Assembly: GCF_000011385.1 (NCBI RefSeq) | Contig: NC_005125.1 | Span: forward strand, 2,728,001 to 2,792,000 | Length of the DNA stretch: 64,000 nt | DNA from: Gloeobacter violaceus PCC 7421 | GTDB lineage: Bacteria; Cyanobacteriota; Cyanobacteriia; Gloeobacterales; Gloeobacteraceae | Direction of reading: 5' to 3' | In this document: positions 42,553-51,057 of the stretch, in pieces | How the letters are laid out: each line of letters begins with the position of its first letter | Numbering within the stretch: the first letter of the stretch is position 1 | Made by a program: the position numbers and the translations under genes | Notes under the pieces: model-generated | The model's input: only the letters and a program-made list of their open reading frames with translations | Database searches by the model: none | What the model was told of the DNA's origin: nothing

Positions 42553-43308
42553 TCAACCCAGGGCATCGGGATCGATGCCCCGAGAGCGCAGGTAGTCGGC
42601 GAGCCGTTCGGCCCGTTGGCGCTCCTGTTCGGCGCGTTGCCGTTCTTGATCGGCGCGCTGCTGCTCCTGGGCGATACGCTCCTCGGCCTGTCTGTACCGC
42701 TCCCAGGCCGGCAGCAGCCGCTGTCCCTGCGCGTCGTACCAGTAGAGCCACTCGCGCTGCCAGCCTTCAAATTCGCCCTCAGCGCGGCCGAGACCCAACT
42801 GCAATTCAGGCAGCCACACCGGTTCGCCGGGCTGCAACACGTAGCCGGTGTCGGTGAGTTTGTAGACTTCGAGCGGCTGGGGTTTGGGTTTGCGCCGTCC
42901 GGGCTTCGGATTGTAAATCGCGTAGTACAGCACGCCCAATTGACGGTACAGCTCCATCTTGCGGTCGTACTCGCTGCGGTAAGTCTGGGAGACTACTTCG
43001 AGCACAAAAATCGGGACGGTGCCGTTTTCTTCCCACAGCACGTAGCTGAGCCGACCGGTCGGCTCGACGCGCCGCTCCACTCCGACGCTCAAAAAACCGT
43101 CCGGGACGACGGGCGGCTGCAGCGGGTCGAAGTAAATGCCCATGTCGATGGCAAAAAACCAGTCGTTGCGCTCAGCCCACAGCAACACCAGGATCGAGCG
43201 CAGCAGGGCGGGGACCAGATCTTGCAGTTCGTTGTCCACAGGCGTTTCGTCGGAATCAGGCAGTTCCGCCGAAGAGGGCAGGCACCGCAGCGGGTCGTAC
43301 TGAAACAT
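42553..43308 (-). CDS. Uma2 family protein with C-terminal coiled coil
   Basis: A 251-residue Uma2 protein from ATG 43306-43308, paralogous to the gene at the left edge. The core has VPDGFLSVGVERR, VPIFVLEVVSQTYRSEYDRKMELYRQLGVLYYAIYNP, with Asp, Glu and Lys of the nuclease-like site, then LQLGLGRAEGEFEGWQREWLYWYDAQGQRLL. The C-terminal 50 residues are a Glu/Gln/Arg-rich coiled coil with heptad-like EQERQRAEQ repeats ending in YLRSRGIDPD. This coiled-coil tail is common in cyanobacterial Uma2 proteins. Convergent with guaA, four bases apart. Confidence 0.88.
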   Translation of the reverse strand: MFQYDPLRCLPSSAELPDSDETPVDNELQDLVPALLRSILVLLWAERNDWFFAIDMGIYFDPLQPPVVPDGFLSVGVERRVEPTGRLSYVLWEENGTVPIFVLEVVSQTYRSEYDRKMELYRQLGVLYYAIYNPKPGRRKPKPQPLEVYKLTDTGYVLQPGEPVWLPELQLGLGRAEGEFEGWQREWLYWYDAQGQRLLPAWERYRQAEERIAQEQQRADQERQRAEQERQRAERLADYLRSRGIDPDALG

Positions 43309-43370
43309 AGTTGCCGGGAACACGGACAACGTTATTCTAGCAAGCCTGGTCAAATGTTCATGCCCTGGAT

Positions 43371-43823
43371 TCAACCGTGGAACAGTTCCGGCTGATTGCC
43401 GGTGTAGTCGGCCAGCAGTTGCTGGAGCTTCTCAGGAGCGATGCGCATCGCCCGGGCCAGAGCCACCATGTAATCGCGCTCCTCCGGGGAGACCTCCCGG
43501 TCGGCCAGGGCGGTCCGGACCGCCAGCTCGAAGGCGGGCTCCATCTCGTCCGGGGCGAGCGCCCGCACCGCTCCGTTGAATAGCGCCCCCGCCCCTTCTT
43601 CCTGGTAGATGCGATTGACCTTGGTACTGGCGGCCTGCATGGCGGCGGCATCGAATTCGGCGTCGAGCAGATGGTCTGCCATTACCCCCAGTTCTTCGGT
43701 CTGGACAACGCCGTCGCTAAACATCGCCAGTGCGCCGATGGCCAGCTTCGCCTCCTTGGCGCTCAACGGTTCGGTGCTCACCGCGGTGCTGTTGAACACA
43801 CTGTCGTACTCCCCGACAACCAT
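43371..43823 (-). CDS. TerB-like (tellurite-resistance TerB fold) protein
   Basis: A 150-residue all-helical protein from ATG 43821-43823, preceded by AGGAGG six bases away. LSAKEAKLAIGALAMFSDGVVQTEELGVMADHLL and FELAVRTALADREVSPEERDYMVALARAMRIAPEKLQQLLADY show the duplicated TerB pattern (acidic residues in a G.V...E turn). TerB proteins are thought to bind metal and are linked to stress responses. The gene stands alone next to Uma2 genes. Confidence 0.75.
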   Translation of the reverse strand: MVVGEYDSVFNSTAVSTEPLSAKEAKLAIGALAMFSDGVVQTEELGVMADHLLDAEFDAAAMQAASTKVNRIYQEEGAGALFNGAVRALAPDEMEPAFELAVRTALADREVSPEERDYMVALARAMRIAPEKLQQLLADYTGNQPELFHG

Positions 43824-44058
43824 TCTGGTCCTCCTGCGCAGACTACGGGAATAGCTACGTATCGGCATTTACGCCAAAACTTCCCGCGAAGATTTTACCA
43901 AATGCCACTTGAGCCGCGCATTTGCCGGTAGCGCAATAAGCATTCTTAACGTACTGTCGGCACCGACCCGCCGGGACGGTTTTGCCGGCAGTCGTCCCAC
44001 CCGGGCCGATGCGACAATGGCGGCAGGCGTGCGGCCCGAGGCCAAGAAGCCAAGTGCT

Positions 44059-44742
44059 ATGTTCCTACCTTCGGATCAAAAAATTCTCCCTCTAGAAAAC
44101 GGCGACCATTTGAACCGTGTGGAATTTGAGCGACGCTACGCAGCGATGCCTCACCTCAAGAAGGCGGAATTGATCGAAGGAGTAGTCCACTTGTCCTCAG
44201 CCGTCCGGTTTGCGTCCCATGCCGAACCCCATGCCTTGCTCATCACCTGGTTGGGGGTGTACCGGGCCGCCACGCCGGGTGTCCGGCTCGGAGACAACGC
44301 GACGGTCCGGCTTGACGGTGACAATGAGCCCCAGCCCGATGCCCTGCTGCGGCTCGACCCGGCCGTGGGAGGCCGCTCACGGCTGAGCGGCGACGGCTAT
44401 GTGGAAGGGGCGCCGGAACTGGTGGTGGAAATTGCGGCCAGCTCCGCTTCTTACGAGCGCAATCTAAAACTGTGCGCCTACCGGAGCAATGGGGTGCAGG
44501 AGTATCTGCTCTGGTTGGTCGAGGAGCAACGCCTCGAATGGTTCTATCTGGAGCAAGGGGAGTACGCACTTCTCAGCCCTGATGAGCAGGGCACCCTGTG
44601 CAGCCGGATTTTTCCGGGACTGTGTCTGGCCGTCTCTGCGCTGCTGGCGGGCGATCTGGCCCAGGTGCTCGGTACGGTGCAGCAACGCCTTGATACCCCT
44701 GAATACCGGGCTTTCAGCAACAGGATGCGTAGCGAGCTCTGA
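44059..44742 (+). CDS. Uma2 family (DUF820) protein
   Basis: A 227-residue protein from ATG 44059 (an in-frame ATG at 44017 is the alternative). Core blocks are FERRYAAMPHLKKAELIEGVV, PDALLRLDP, LVVEIAASSASYERNLKLCAYRSNGVQEYLLW and GLCLAVSALLAGDLAQVLGTVQQ, so the Asp, Glu and Lys of the PD-(D/E)XK-like site are all present. It belongs to a different Uma2 subgroup from the genes at 1-401 and 42553-43308. It precedes the small antitoxin-like ORF on the same strand. Confidence 0.85.
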   Translation: MFLPSDQKILPLENGDHLNRVEFERRYAAMPHLKKAELIEGVVHLSSAVRFASHAEPHALLITWLGVYRAATPGVRLGDNATVRLDGDNEPQPDALLRLDPAVGGRSRLSGDGYVEGAPELVVEIAASSASYERNLKLCAYRSNGVQEYLLWLVEEQRLEWFYLEQGEYALLSPDEQGTLCSRIFPGLCLAVSALLAGDLAQVLGTVQQRLDTPEYRAFSNRMRSEL

Positions 44743-44850
44743 CGCGCGGCAAACCGCCCCCGAAAATCCGCTGTTTCTCCGCGGTCGGTATTTCAAGTAC
44801 AAGTCATTTTGCCGCTATCCTACATAAAGACCAAACCCAGCAGTCACCCG

Positions 44851-45054
44851 ATGGAAAACCTAGGTATTCCCTTTGAATCCACCCGCTTTCAGTTGCCTGA
44901 GACGGCTCAACAACGTCTGCAGACTTTATTGTCCCGCCAGGAGGCGGGTGAGGAGTTGACGGCCCGCGAACGCAAAGAAGCAGAGGGTCTGCTCGGATTT
45001 TCAGAACTTTTGTCTTTACTTCATCTACATGCGAGGCATGCACCTCTTAACTAG
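44851..45054 (+). CDS. Small antitoxin-like protein
   Basis: A 67-residue protein from ATG 44851. The region LPETAQQRLQTLLSRQEAGEELTARERKEAEGLLGFSELLSLLHLHARH matches a small helical protein family often found in cyanobacteria just upstream of PIN- or HNH-nuclease toxins (pattern: L..LL..Q..G..LT..E..EAEGL..L..LLSLL.LRA). No toxin gene follows: an inverted repeat, then the transposase remnant, occupy that place. It could be an orphan left when the partner was lost. Function is inferred. Confidence 0.6.
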   Translation: MENLGIPFESTRFQLPETAQQRLQTLLSRQEAGEELTARERKEAEGLLGFSELLSLLHLHARHAPLN

Positions 45055-45069
45055 TGAAGCTTGAAGCTG

Positions 45070-45113
45070 GCGGTTTTCGGTCGCTGTGCCGTTCACTTCC
45101 GACTGAAAACCGC
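45070..45113. terminator. Long inverted repeat between the small ORF and the transposase remnant
   Basis: A 14-base arm, GCGGTTTTCGGTCG (45070-45083), and its near-complement CGACTGAAAACCGC (45100-45113) pair at 13 of 14 positions around a 16-base loop. It may end transcription of the small ORF, or of the pentapeptide gene whose tail lies at 45135-45221. There is no U-tract beyond the TTTT inside the arm. Confidence 0.5.
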
Positions 45114-45134
45114 ACCAACTGAAACCGCCCCTGC

Positions 45135-45782
45135 TCACGAGTGCACCGCTCCATCCGGCATGACGGCCCCGCGCAAATCGGCCCCCCGCAGCCCATCCTT
45201 GTCGATGGAAGCCCCCAACAGCTCCCCATCGCCGCTGGTAATCATCGACAACAAGAATTGCTTGAGGTCGGGGCGATGATCCCGGCTGTAGCCGTGGGTG
45301 ATGACAATCGGCTGAGGTTCGTCTTCTGCTTGGGGGACCACCCGTCCACCCGCAGTGTACTCGCCGTCACCATGGAACGAGGTCGAGTCGAGGTGCACCC
45401 TGCCGGTCTTGACGCCAAACTGCCGGGCCGCCTTGAGGGCCAGATGGACGAAGACTTTGGTGGTGCCCTCGTCGTAAAGCTTAGCGAGCACCCGGCCCAA
45501 CCGGTCATCATTAAAATGCTCGGGCAGCACGCCTGGACCAATCAGGTGCTCAGTGGCTTTACCGACAAAGAACTGCTCGAACAGGTACAGCGGTGCCGAA
45601 ACGCAGCCGAGACCGTTGAGAATGAGGCCCTTGAGTACCTGTCCGCAGCTCACATGCTCCTGCGGATGGGTGCCCAGCAGCCGGTCAACTTCCTCAACCA
45701 GGCCGATAGAGTCGATGATTCCAGCGACGATGCCGAGGTGGTCGAGATTGTGGACCTGGATTTCAGCAGGAGGCTGGCTCAT
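45135..45782 (-). pseudogene. Truncated transposase joined in frame to the tail of a pentapeptide-repeat protein
   Basis: The 215-codon frame starts like IS1634-family (DUF4277-type) transposases: EIQVHNLDHLGIVAGIIDSIGLVEEVDRLLG, then VHLDSTSFHGDGEY and THGYSRDHRPDLKQFLLSMITSGDG. A complete transposase would be about 500-550 residues. After about residue 187 the sequence changes to LLGASIDKDGLRGADLRGAVMPDGAVHS, which is the normal C-terminus of a pentapeptide-repeat protein (ADLRGA...PDG..H). So this is a deletion or insertion product in which an IS fragment is fused to the end of an unrelated gene. It cannot be an active transposase. Confidence 0.85.
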
Positions 45783-45829
45783 CCAACCAAAATACTTCAG
45801 CCGCTCTATCTACCTGCGGAATCCCGGAT
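45222..45829 (-). mobile_element. IS1634-like insertion sequence remnant (5' end only), copy 1
   Basis: The IS-derived segment runs from about 45222 (junction with the pentapeptide tail; the exact base is not certain) to 45829, where identity with copy 2 ends. It holds a 47-base leader and the first 187 codons or so of the transposase. The outer tip reads, on the minus strand, ATCCGGGATTCCGCAGG. The other end of the element and the rest of the transposase are absent. It cuts into a DUF5615 gene at its right border. Confidence 0.75.
45645..45829 (-). repeat. 185-bp direct repeat, copy 1 (partner at 52992-53176)
   Basis: The sequence from GCAGCTCACATG to ATCCCGGAT is, as far as I can read, identical to 52992-53176 in the same orientation. 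It contains the 5' end of the same IS transposase. The copies lie 7.35 kb apart and bracket the DUF433 gene, chlH and desA. Confidence 0.9.
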
Positions 45830-46004
45830 TAAATGAATAAAGAGCGCAACCTAACTCCGTTGCACGCAGCAAGTGTTCCTCATCGCTATGCTGGATCATT
45901 CCCACGTCAATATAGGTGACTACGTCGGCCCCCCTCTCTCGCAAGGCACGAACCACAGCTTTATCTCCGGCGTCTTCATCTACATACAAGCACAGCCAGC
46001 TCAC
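45830..46004 (-). pseudogene. DUF5615 PIN-like toxin gene, 3' end replaced by the IS remnant
   Basis: From GTG 46002-46004 the frame reads LCLYVDEDAGDKAVVRALRERGADVVTYIDVGMIQHSDEEHLLRATELGCALYSFN. This matches DUF5615 PIN-like proteins: the N-terminal acidic D-D, then VVT..D.G....DEE.L..A...G..L.SFN. The family continues with V.DF and a final strand, but here the frame enters the IS tip and ends within five codons (PGFRR stop). About half of the usual 110-120 residues is left. The gene follows the DUF433 remnant directly, as DUF433/DUF5615 pairs usually do. Confidence 0.8.
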
Positions 46005-46006
46005 AA

Positions 46007-46147
46007 CTACTTTGTCTTTCTATACTGCTCTTCTAACCGATTGTACTCCTCTGCTTCCAACTCTATTTCCTCATCGAGTTGGAAACGGTTGAGCTGGTAG
46101 TAAGTTAAGGCAGCGAAAACCTGAGCCAGGGACAAATTCTCATGCCT
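46007..46147 (-). pseudogene. C-terminal half of the DUF433 antitoxin, out of frame with its N-terminal half
   Basis: In the frame ending at TAG 46007-46009 the sequence is RHENLSLAQVFAALTYYQLNRFQLDEEIELEAEEYNRLEEQYRKTK. This is the end of a DUF433 protein (consensus: YPHLSLAQV.AAL.YY..H.DEID). The first half sits at the end of the adjoining gene in a different frame. Removing one base (the T at 46148, in AGATAGGC) joins EIVR directly to RHENLSLAQV. The break is therefore a single-base frameshift. Confidence 0.8.
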
Positions 46148-46892
46148 ATCTCACGATTTCCTGTGGATCCAAACCCAGTTTGTAGTAACTGACGATCTTT
46201 TTCACGGTCACGCCAGTTTCAGCAATACGGGCGCTACCATTTTTGATGTCAGCAGATTTAACAATCAGGCTACCTGAATCAGCTGCCGATAATAGAACGT
46301 CTTCCCCAGAAGTACTGGCCACATCCACGGGATGCGTCGCGATCCCTAGCTCCTTTATTTCTTTCCGGAGACTTGCAACACTCGGCGAGTAGTTTCGAAT
46401 TTGTCTAATAGTTGTAAGTGCGTTCAGCCCCCTGTGCATTCCAAAAACAAATATCCCGATGTAAACACAGGCCTGAAGAAAATGCCAGATGGTGTTGGAG
46501 CCATTTTTTGGTACTAAAGACAATTGAATTAAGAAAAAAGAAGCTATTCCTGTAAAAATAAGAAACATGAGTATTGATTCAGAAATAAAAAGTGCAAACT
46601 CCTTTGTTGAGCTTGCATAAAGCTTGAGTTGCTTCAGCTGAAACTGCAGTTTTTGTAGTTTTCTTGCTCTAGTGGAATATTGCCACTTAGCTACTCCACT
46701 CAACAGCCACTCAAGTAATACACTGGTTACGACCCCAGCAGCAGCCCAGATCAACCAGTTGACTTGTGAGAGCGAACCAGTAACAAACAGTGCCAGCGCA
46801 ACCACCAGTACTGCAGAAACGAAAGCCACTACCACAGCTGAGACTGTAAACGTTCGTCTTATGATTTGCTGGTCTTGTTCAAGTAGAGCCAT
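46146..46892 (-). pseudogene. Membrane-domain/DUF433 fusion protein, ended early by a frameshift
   Basis: From ATG 46890-46892 the product is 248 residues (a GTG at 46938-46940 would add 16). The N-terminal part has four hydrophobic helices in two pairs (TVSAVVVAFVSAVLVVALALFV, WLIWAAAGVVTSVLLEWLL; LFISESILMFLIFTGIASFFLI, ACVYIGIFVFGMHRGL), with a coiled coil between the pairs (RARKLQKLQFQLKQLKLY). The C-terminal 45 residues (SLIVKSADIKNGSARIAETGVTVKKIVSYYKLGLDPQEIVR) are the first half of a DUF433 domain, which breaks off at the frameshift. This region is clearly AT-richer than its surroundings, suggesting transfer. The truncated protein might still be made. Confidence 0.78.
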
Positions 46893-47024
46893 GGTTTTTG
46901 AATCGCTGGTGCAAGTCCTTCTACGTTTGTTGTAACTCACAACTCTTACTTGAAGATAGGCTTACCAAAAAGGTTGTGTATTTGCTTGTCGAAAGTAGTT
47001 TAGCAAACTCGGGTAAATGGTAGA

Positions 47025-47063
47025 CAATGCAGGCCCAGAACTTTTGGTGCAGGGCCTGCATTG
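47025..47063 (-). terminator. Perfect 12-bp inverted repeat downstream of chlH
   Basis: CAATGCAGGCCC (47025-47036) and GGGCCTGCATTG (47052-47063) pair without mismatch around a 15-base loop, 11 bases past the chlH stop codon. No T-run follows, so it may act as an mRNA 3' end stabiliser or as a non-classical terminator. Confidence 0.65.
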
Positions 47064-47073
47064 ACAGAGCAAT

Positions 47074-50000
47074 CTACAGCAGCGGCGGACGCTGCAGGGG
47101 CGGCAGATTGACCCCCTCGATGTCGTCTTCGAGATCCTGGTACAATTCCTGCAGCCGGTCCAGTTGCTCCGGTGTGGTCTGCCAGTAGCCGCGGCCGTTC
47201 GCTTCGAGCAACACGCCCACCATCTTGCGGTAGGCATGGGGGTTGAGCTTTTTGAGCCGCTCGGCCATCTGCTCGTCGTTCATGTAGATGTCGGCAGTCT
47301 CGTCGTAAACCCAGTCGTCGACGGCGTGGGCGGTGGCCGACCAGCCGAAGGTGTGGGTGAGGCGGAACTGGATTTCGCGCACGCCCTCGAAGCCGTGCTT
47401 GAGCATGCCCTCGTACCACTTGGGGTTGAGCATCTTGGTGCGCGAATCGAGGCGGACCATCTCCTCGATGCTGCGGATGCGCGCCTGGGCGGCGGTGGTG
47501 TCGGCCATATAGACCGAGGGCCGCTTGCCGCGCATCTTCTCGACCACGCCGGTCACCGCCCCGAGATAATCGAAGTAGTGATCGACGTCGGTAATGCTCG
47601 TCTCGTTGGAATCGAGGTTCTGGAAGGCAGTGTCGACCGTCTTGAGGGCCGCCTCGTAAATTTCGCGCTGCTGCTCGTTGTTGACCTCGGAGCCGAAGGC
47701 GTAGGACTTACGGCTCAGGTACATCTCGTGCAGCTGCTCTTCGGTTTCCCAGGCGCCGGTCTCGACCGCGAAGTTGACGTTGGCCGCGTAGGATCCCGAG
47801 GCATTGGAGAAGACGCGGGTGGCCGCCTTGCGGGGGCTAATCCCAAGGGCCGCCGCCTGATCGAGGGCGTGCTTGCGCACGAAGTTCAGGTGGAGAGGCT
47901 CGTCAAGTTCGGCGACCGTTTTGACCGCCATGTCGATTAGTTCCATCTGGTTGGGGAACAGATCGCGGAATATTCCGGAGCAGGTGACCACCACGTCGAT
48001 GCGGGGCCGGCCGAGTTCCTCCAGCGGGATCACCTTGAAGCAATTCATGCGGCCGATCGAATCGGGGGCCGGCAGCACGCCAATCATCGAGAGGATCTGC
48101 GCAAGCGCCTCGCCGTAGGTCTTGATGTTGTCGGTGCCCCACAAGACCGTTGCGATCGTCTCGGGCCAGGCGCCGTTATTTTCGGCGCGGTGGCGGGCCA
48201 GCATGCGGTCCACGACGATCTGGGCGGATTTGACCGCCGCCGCCGTCGGGATCGATTGCGGGTCGAGGGCATGGATATTGCGGCCGGTGGGCAGCACGAT
48301 CGGGTTGCGCACGGTGTCGCCGCCCGGTCCGGGGAGCGTGAATTCGCCTTCGAGCGCCTTGACTAGGGCACCCAGTTCGTTGTCGGCCACGATGCGCTCC
48401 AGCACTTCTTCTAGAAAGGCAAACAGCGGCTTGAGGGCTTTGGCATCGAGCATGAAGCCATGGCCCTTGAGCGCCTCCACCCACGGTTCGGTGGTGCCCA
48501 TGTTGAAGAAATTGAGCAGCGACACGCGCGAGACGCGCCCGCCCGCGTCGGTCTGGGCGTCCACCAGCGAGCGCACGGCGGCCTTGGCGGCGGCCTTGAT
48601 TGCCCGCAGCCGGTCGAGCGATTCGATCCCGCCGGTCTCAGCATCGCGCTGGAGCGCTTCGATATCCCAGCCGCGGGCAGTGGCGAGCATCCGGTCGAGA
48701 CCTTCCATCTCTTTTTCGGGCCGGTCGAAGCTTGCTACCCCCACCAGCGTGTCGATAGCCTCAGTGGCGGTGGGGGGAGTGCCCACGACATGCAGGTCGC
48801 AGGGCACCAGCCGGTCTTCGATCTCCATCAAGAAGCGGTAGATCAGGCCCACGAAAGCGTCGCGCGCATCCAGGCTATCCAGTGCGGAAATGGCTACGTC
48901 CTTATCGAGGTTGACCTGGCGCACCTTCTCGGCGATGGTCTCGCAGATGGTCTCGCCGCGCTCGCTCTCGCGCAGTTGCTTGTAGGAGGCCACCAGTTCC
49001 TGCAGCTCCTTGAGGCCCTTGTAGAGGCCGGCGTTCTCGGCGGGCGGGGTGAGGTAGCTGATGATCGACGCGTAGGATCGGCGCTTGGCGATCGTCGCTT
49101 CGCTCGGGTTGTTGACCGAGTAGTAGTACAGATTGGGCAGCGTGCCGATGAGCCGGTCGGGGTAGCAGTTGCCGGACATGCCCATCTGCTTGCCGGGCAT
49201 AAATTCCAGCGCCCCGTGGGTGCCGAAGTGGAGTACCGCGTCCGCTCCCCAGACTTTTTCGATGTAGGTGTAGTAGGCGGCGAAGCCGTGGTGGGGCGAG
49301 CAGGACTTGGAGAACATCAGGCGCATCGGGTCGCCTTCGTAGCCAAAAGAAGGCTGCACGCCGATGAACAAATTGCCGTAGTGCTTGCCGTAGACCACCA
49401 AGTTGGTGCCGTCGTTGTTGAACGGCCCCGGTGCCGGTCCCCAGTTGGCCTCCAGCCGGTCACTAAACGGAGTGAGCGCTTCGTACTCCTGGACTGTCAA
49501 CTTGGCTGCGACGTTGATTTCGCTGGAGCGGATCTGGGCGTTGACGTCGTGGAGCACTTCCATAAGCAGCGCCTGCGGGTCGGCAGGCAGTCCCTCGACG
49601 TCGTAACCGTTGTCGCCCAACAGGCGCATGACGTTGTAGATCGAAGCGAACACGTCCAGGTAGGCGGCGGTGCCGACGTTGCCCTTATCCGGCGGAAAGG
49701 AGAAGACCGTGATCGCCACTTTTTTGGCCAAACGGGGCTTCTTGCGCAGGTTCGCCCACTTGAGGGCGCGGGCCGCCACCAATTCGATGCGGTCGGCCAT
49801 CGGCATCGCCTTACCCGTAGCCCCGTCGCGGCCGGAGAGGATAATCGGCTCGATGGCTCCGTCCAACTCCGGCAGGGCCACCTGCAGGGCCACCTGCACC
49901 GGGTGCAGACCCAGATCGGAGCTTTCCCACTGCTCGGTCGTCTGGAAGACCAGGGGCAGCGAGACCATATAGGGGCGGTTGAGCTTCTTCATCGCGGCGA

Positions 50001-51057
50001 TCGCCGCTTCGGGGTCGTTCTTAGCCGGGCCGCCCACCAGCGAGAAACCGGTCAGCGACACGACCGCGTCCACCAGGGGCTGGTTGTTGATGGGGTTGTA
50101 GAAGTACTTCTCGACCGGCTTGGAGCAGTCGAGCCCACCGGCAAAAATCGGGATGATCCGCGCCCCGCGCGATTCGAGTTCTTCGACCATCGCCACATAG
50201 TGGCCGTCGTCGCCGGTCACCAGGTGGGTGCGCTGCAAAATCAGGCCGACGGTGGGTGCCAGCGGATCGCGCAACTCCTCGCTCACCTCGCGGCGGTTGT
50301 TGTACCAGGTCAAATATTCGCGGATGTCCTCGAACATCTTGGGAGCAAGTGGGTGCCAGATGCCCAAATCGGGATACTCGATGGGCGGCTTGAATTCGAG
50401 CTTGCGCAGGTTCGGGAAGTAATGATGCGAGAGCATCAGCAGCAAGTTGGCCATGTTGTCGGCGGAGCCCCCCAGCCAGTACTGGTAGCTGAGCATGAAG
50501 TTGCGGGCGTCCTGGGCCTTCTCCATGGGCAGGTACTTGAGGATCTTGGGCAACGTCTGGACCATCTTGAGCATGCCTTCTTGGAAGCTGCCGCCTTTGT
50601 TGTTCTCCTTGCGCTTGCGCATAAAGGAGGCGATGGCGCTCTTAGACTGGCCCATATTGGCCATCGAAAATGAACCCACCTTCGAAAGGCGCATCACCTG
50701 GGGCATGCACGGGAAGATCACCGAGGCTTTGAGCCTGTCGATGTGTGGGCGCACCCCCGCCACAATCTTGTTCGCTAGATCCTCGATGAAGATCATCGAG
50801 GCAAAGAAAACGTCCGCCTGAGCGACATCGGCGCAAAATTCGGCGTAGCGCTCCGCTTCGCGCAGATCCTCGATGAGGTAACCTTTGACCTCGACCGCGA
50901 GCACCGGGTTGGTCTGGTTGATGAGCTCGGCTCCCGCCGCCACCGCGCTCTGGTATTGGGGTTCAAGCACCACGTAGACAAGCTTCAGAAGTGTGCGACC
51001 GTTCAAGCTCTGAGGAACAATGCGGGCGAGTGATGGCGTGGGAAGATGGGCGAGCAT
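47074..51057 (-). CDS. chlH: Magnesium chelatase subunit H
   Basis: ChlH binds protoporphyrin IX and with ChlI and ChlD inserts Mg2+, the first committed step of chlorophyll synthesis. The 1327-residue length and sequence fit ChlH/BchH: [74 protein letters not shown] (with T in place of V), [43 protein letters not shown] and [29 protein letters not shown]. The start is ATG 51055-51057; GTG at 51064-51066 or 51076-51078 are alternatives, the latter two near AAAGGAT. chlI and chlD are not in the window. The gene lies between the two IS remnants. Confidence 0.97.
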   Translation of the reverse strand: [1327 protein letters not shown]

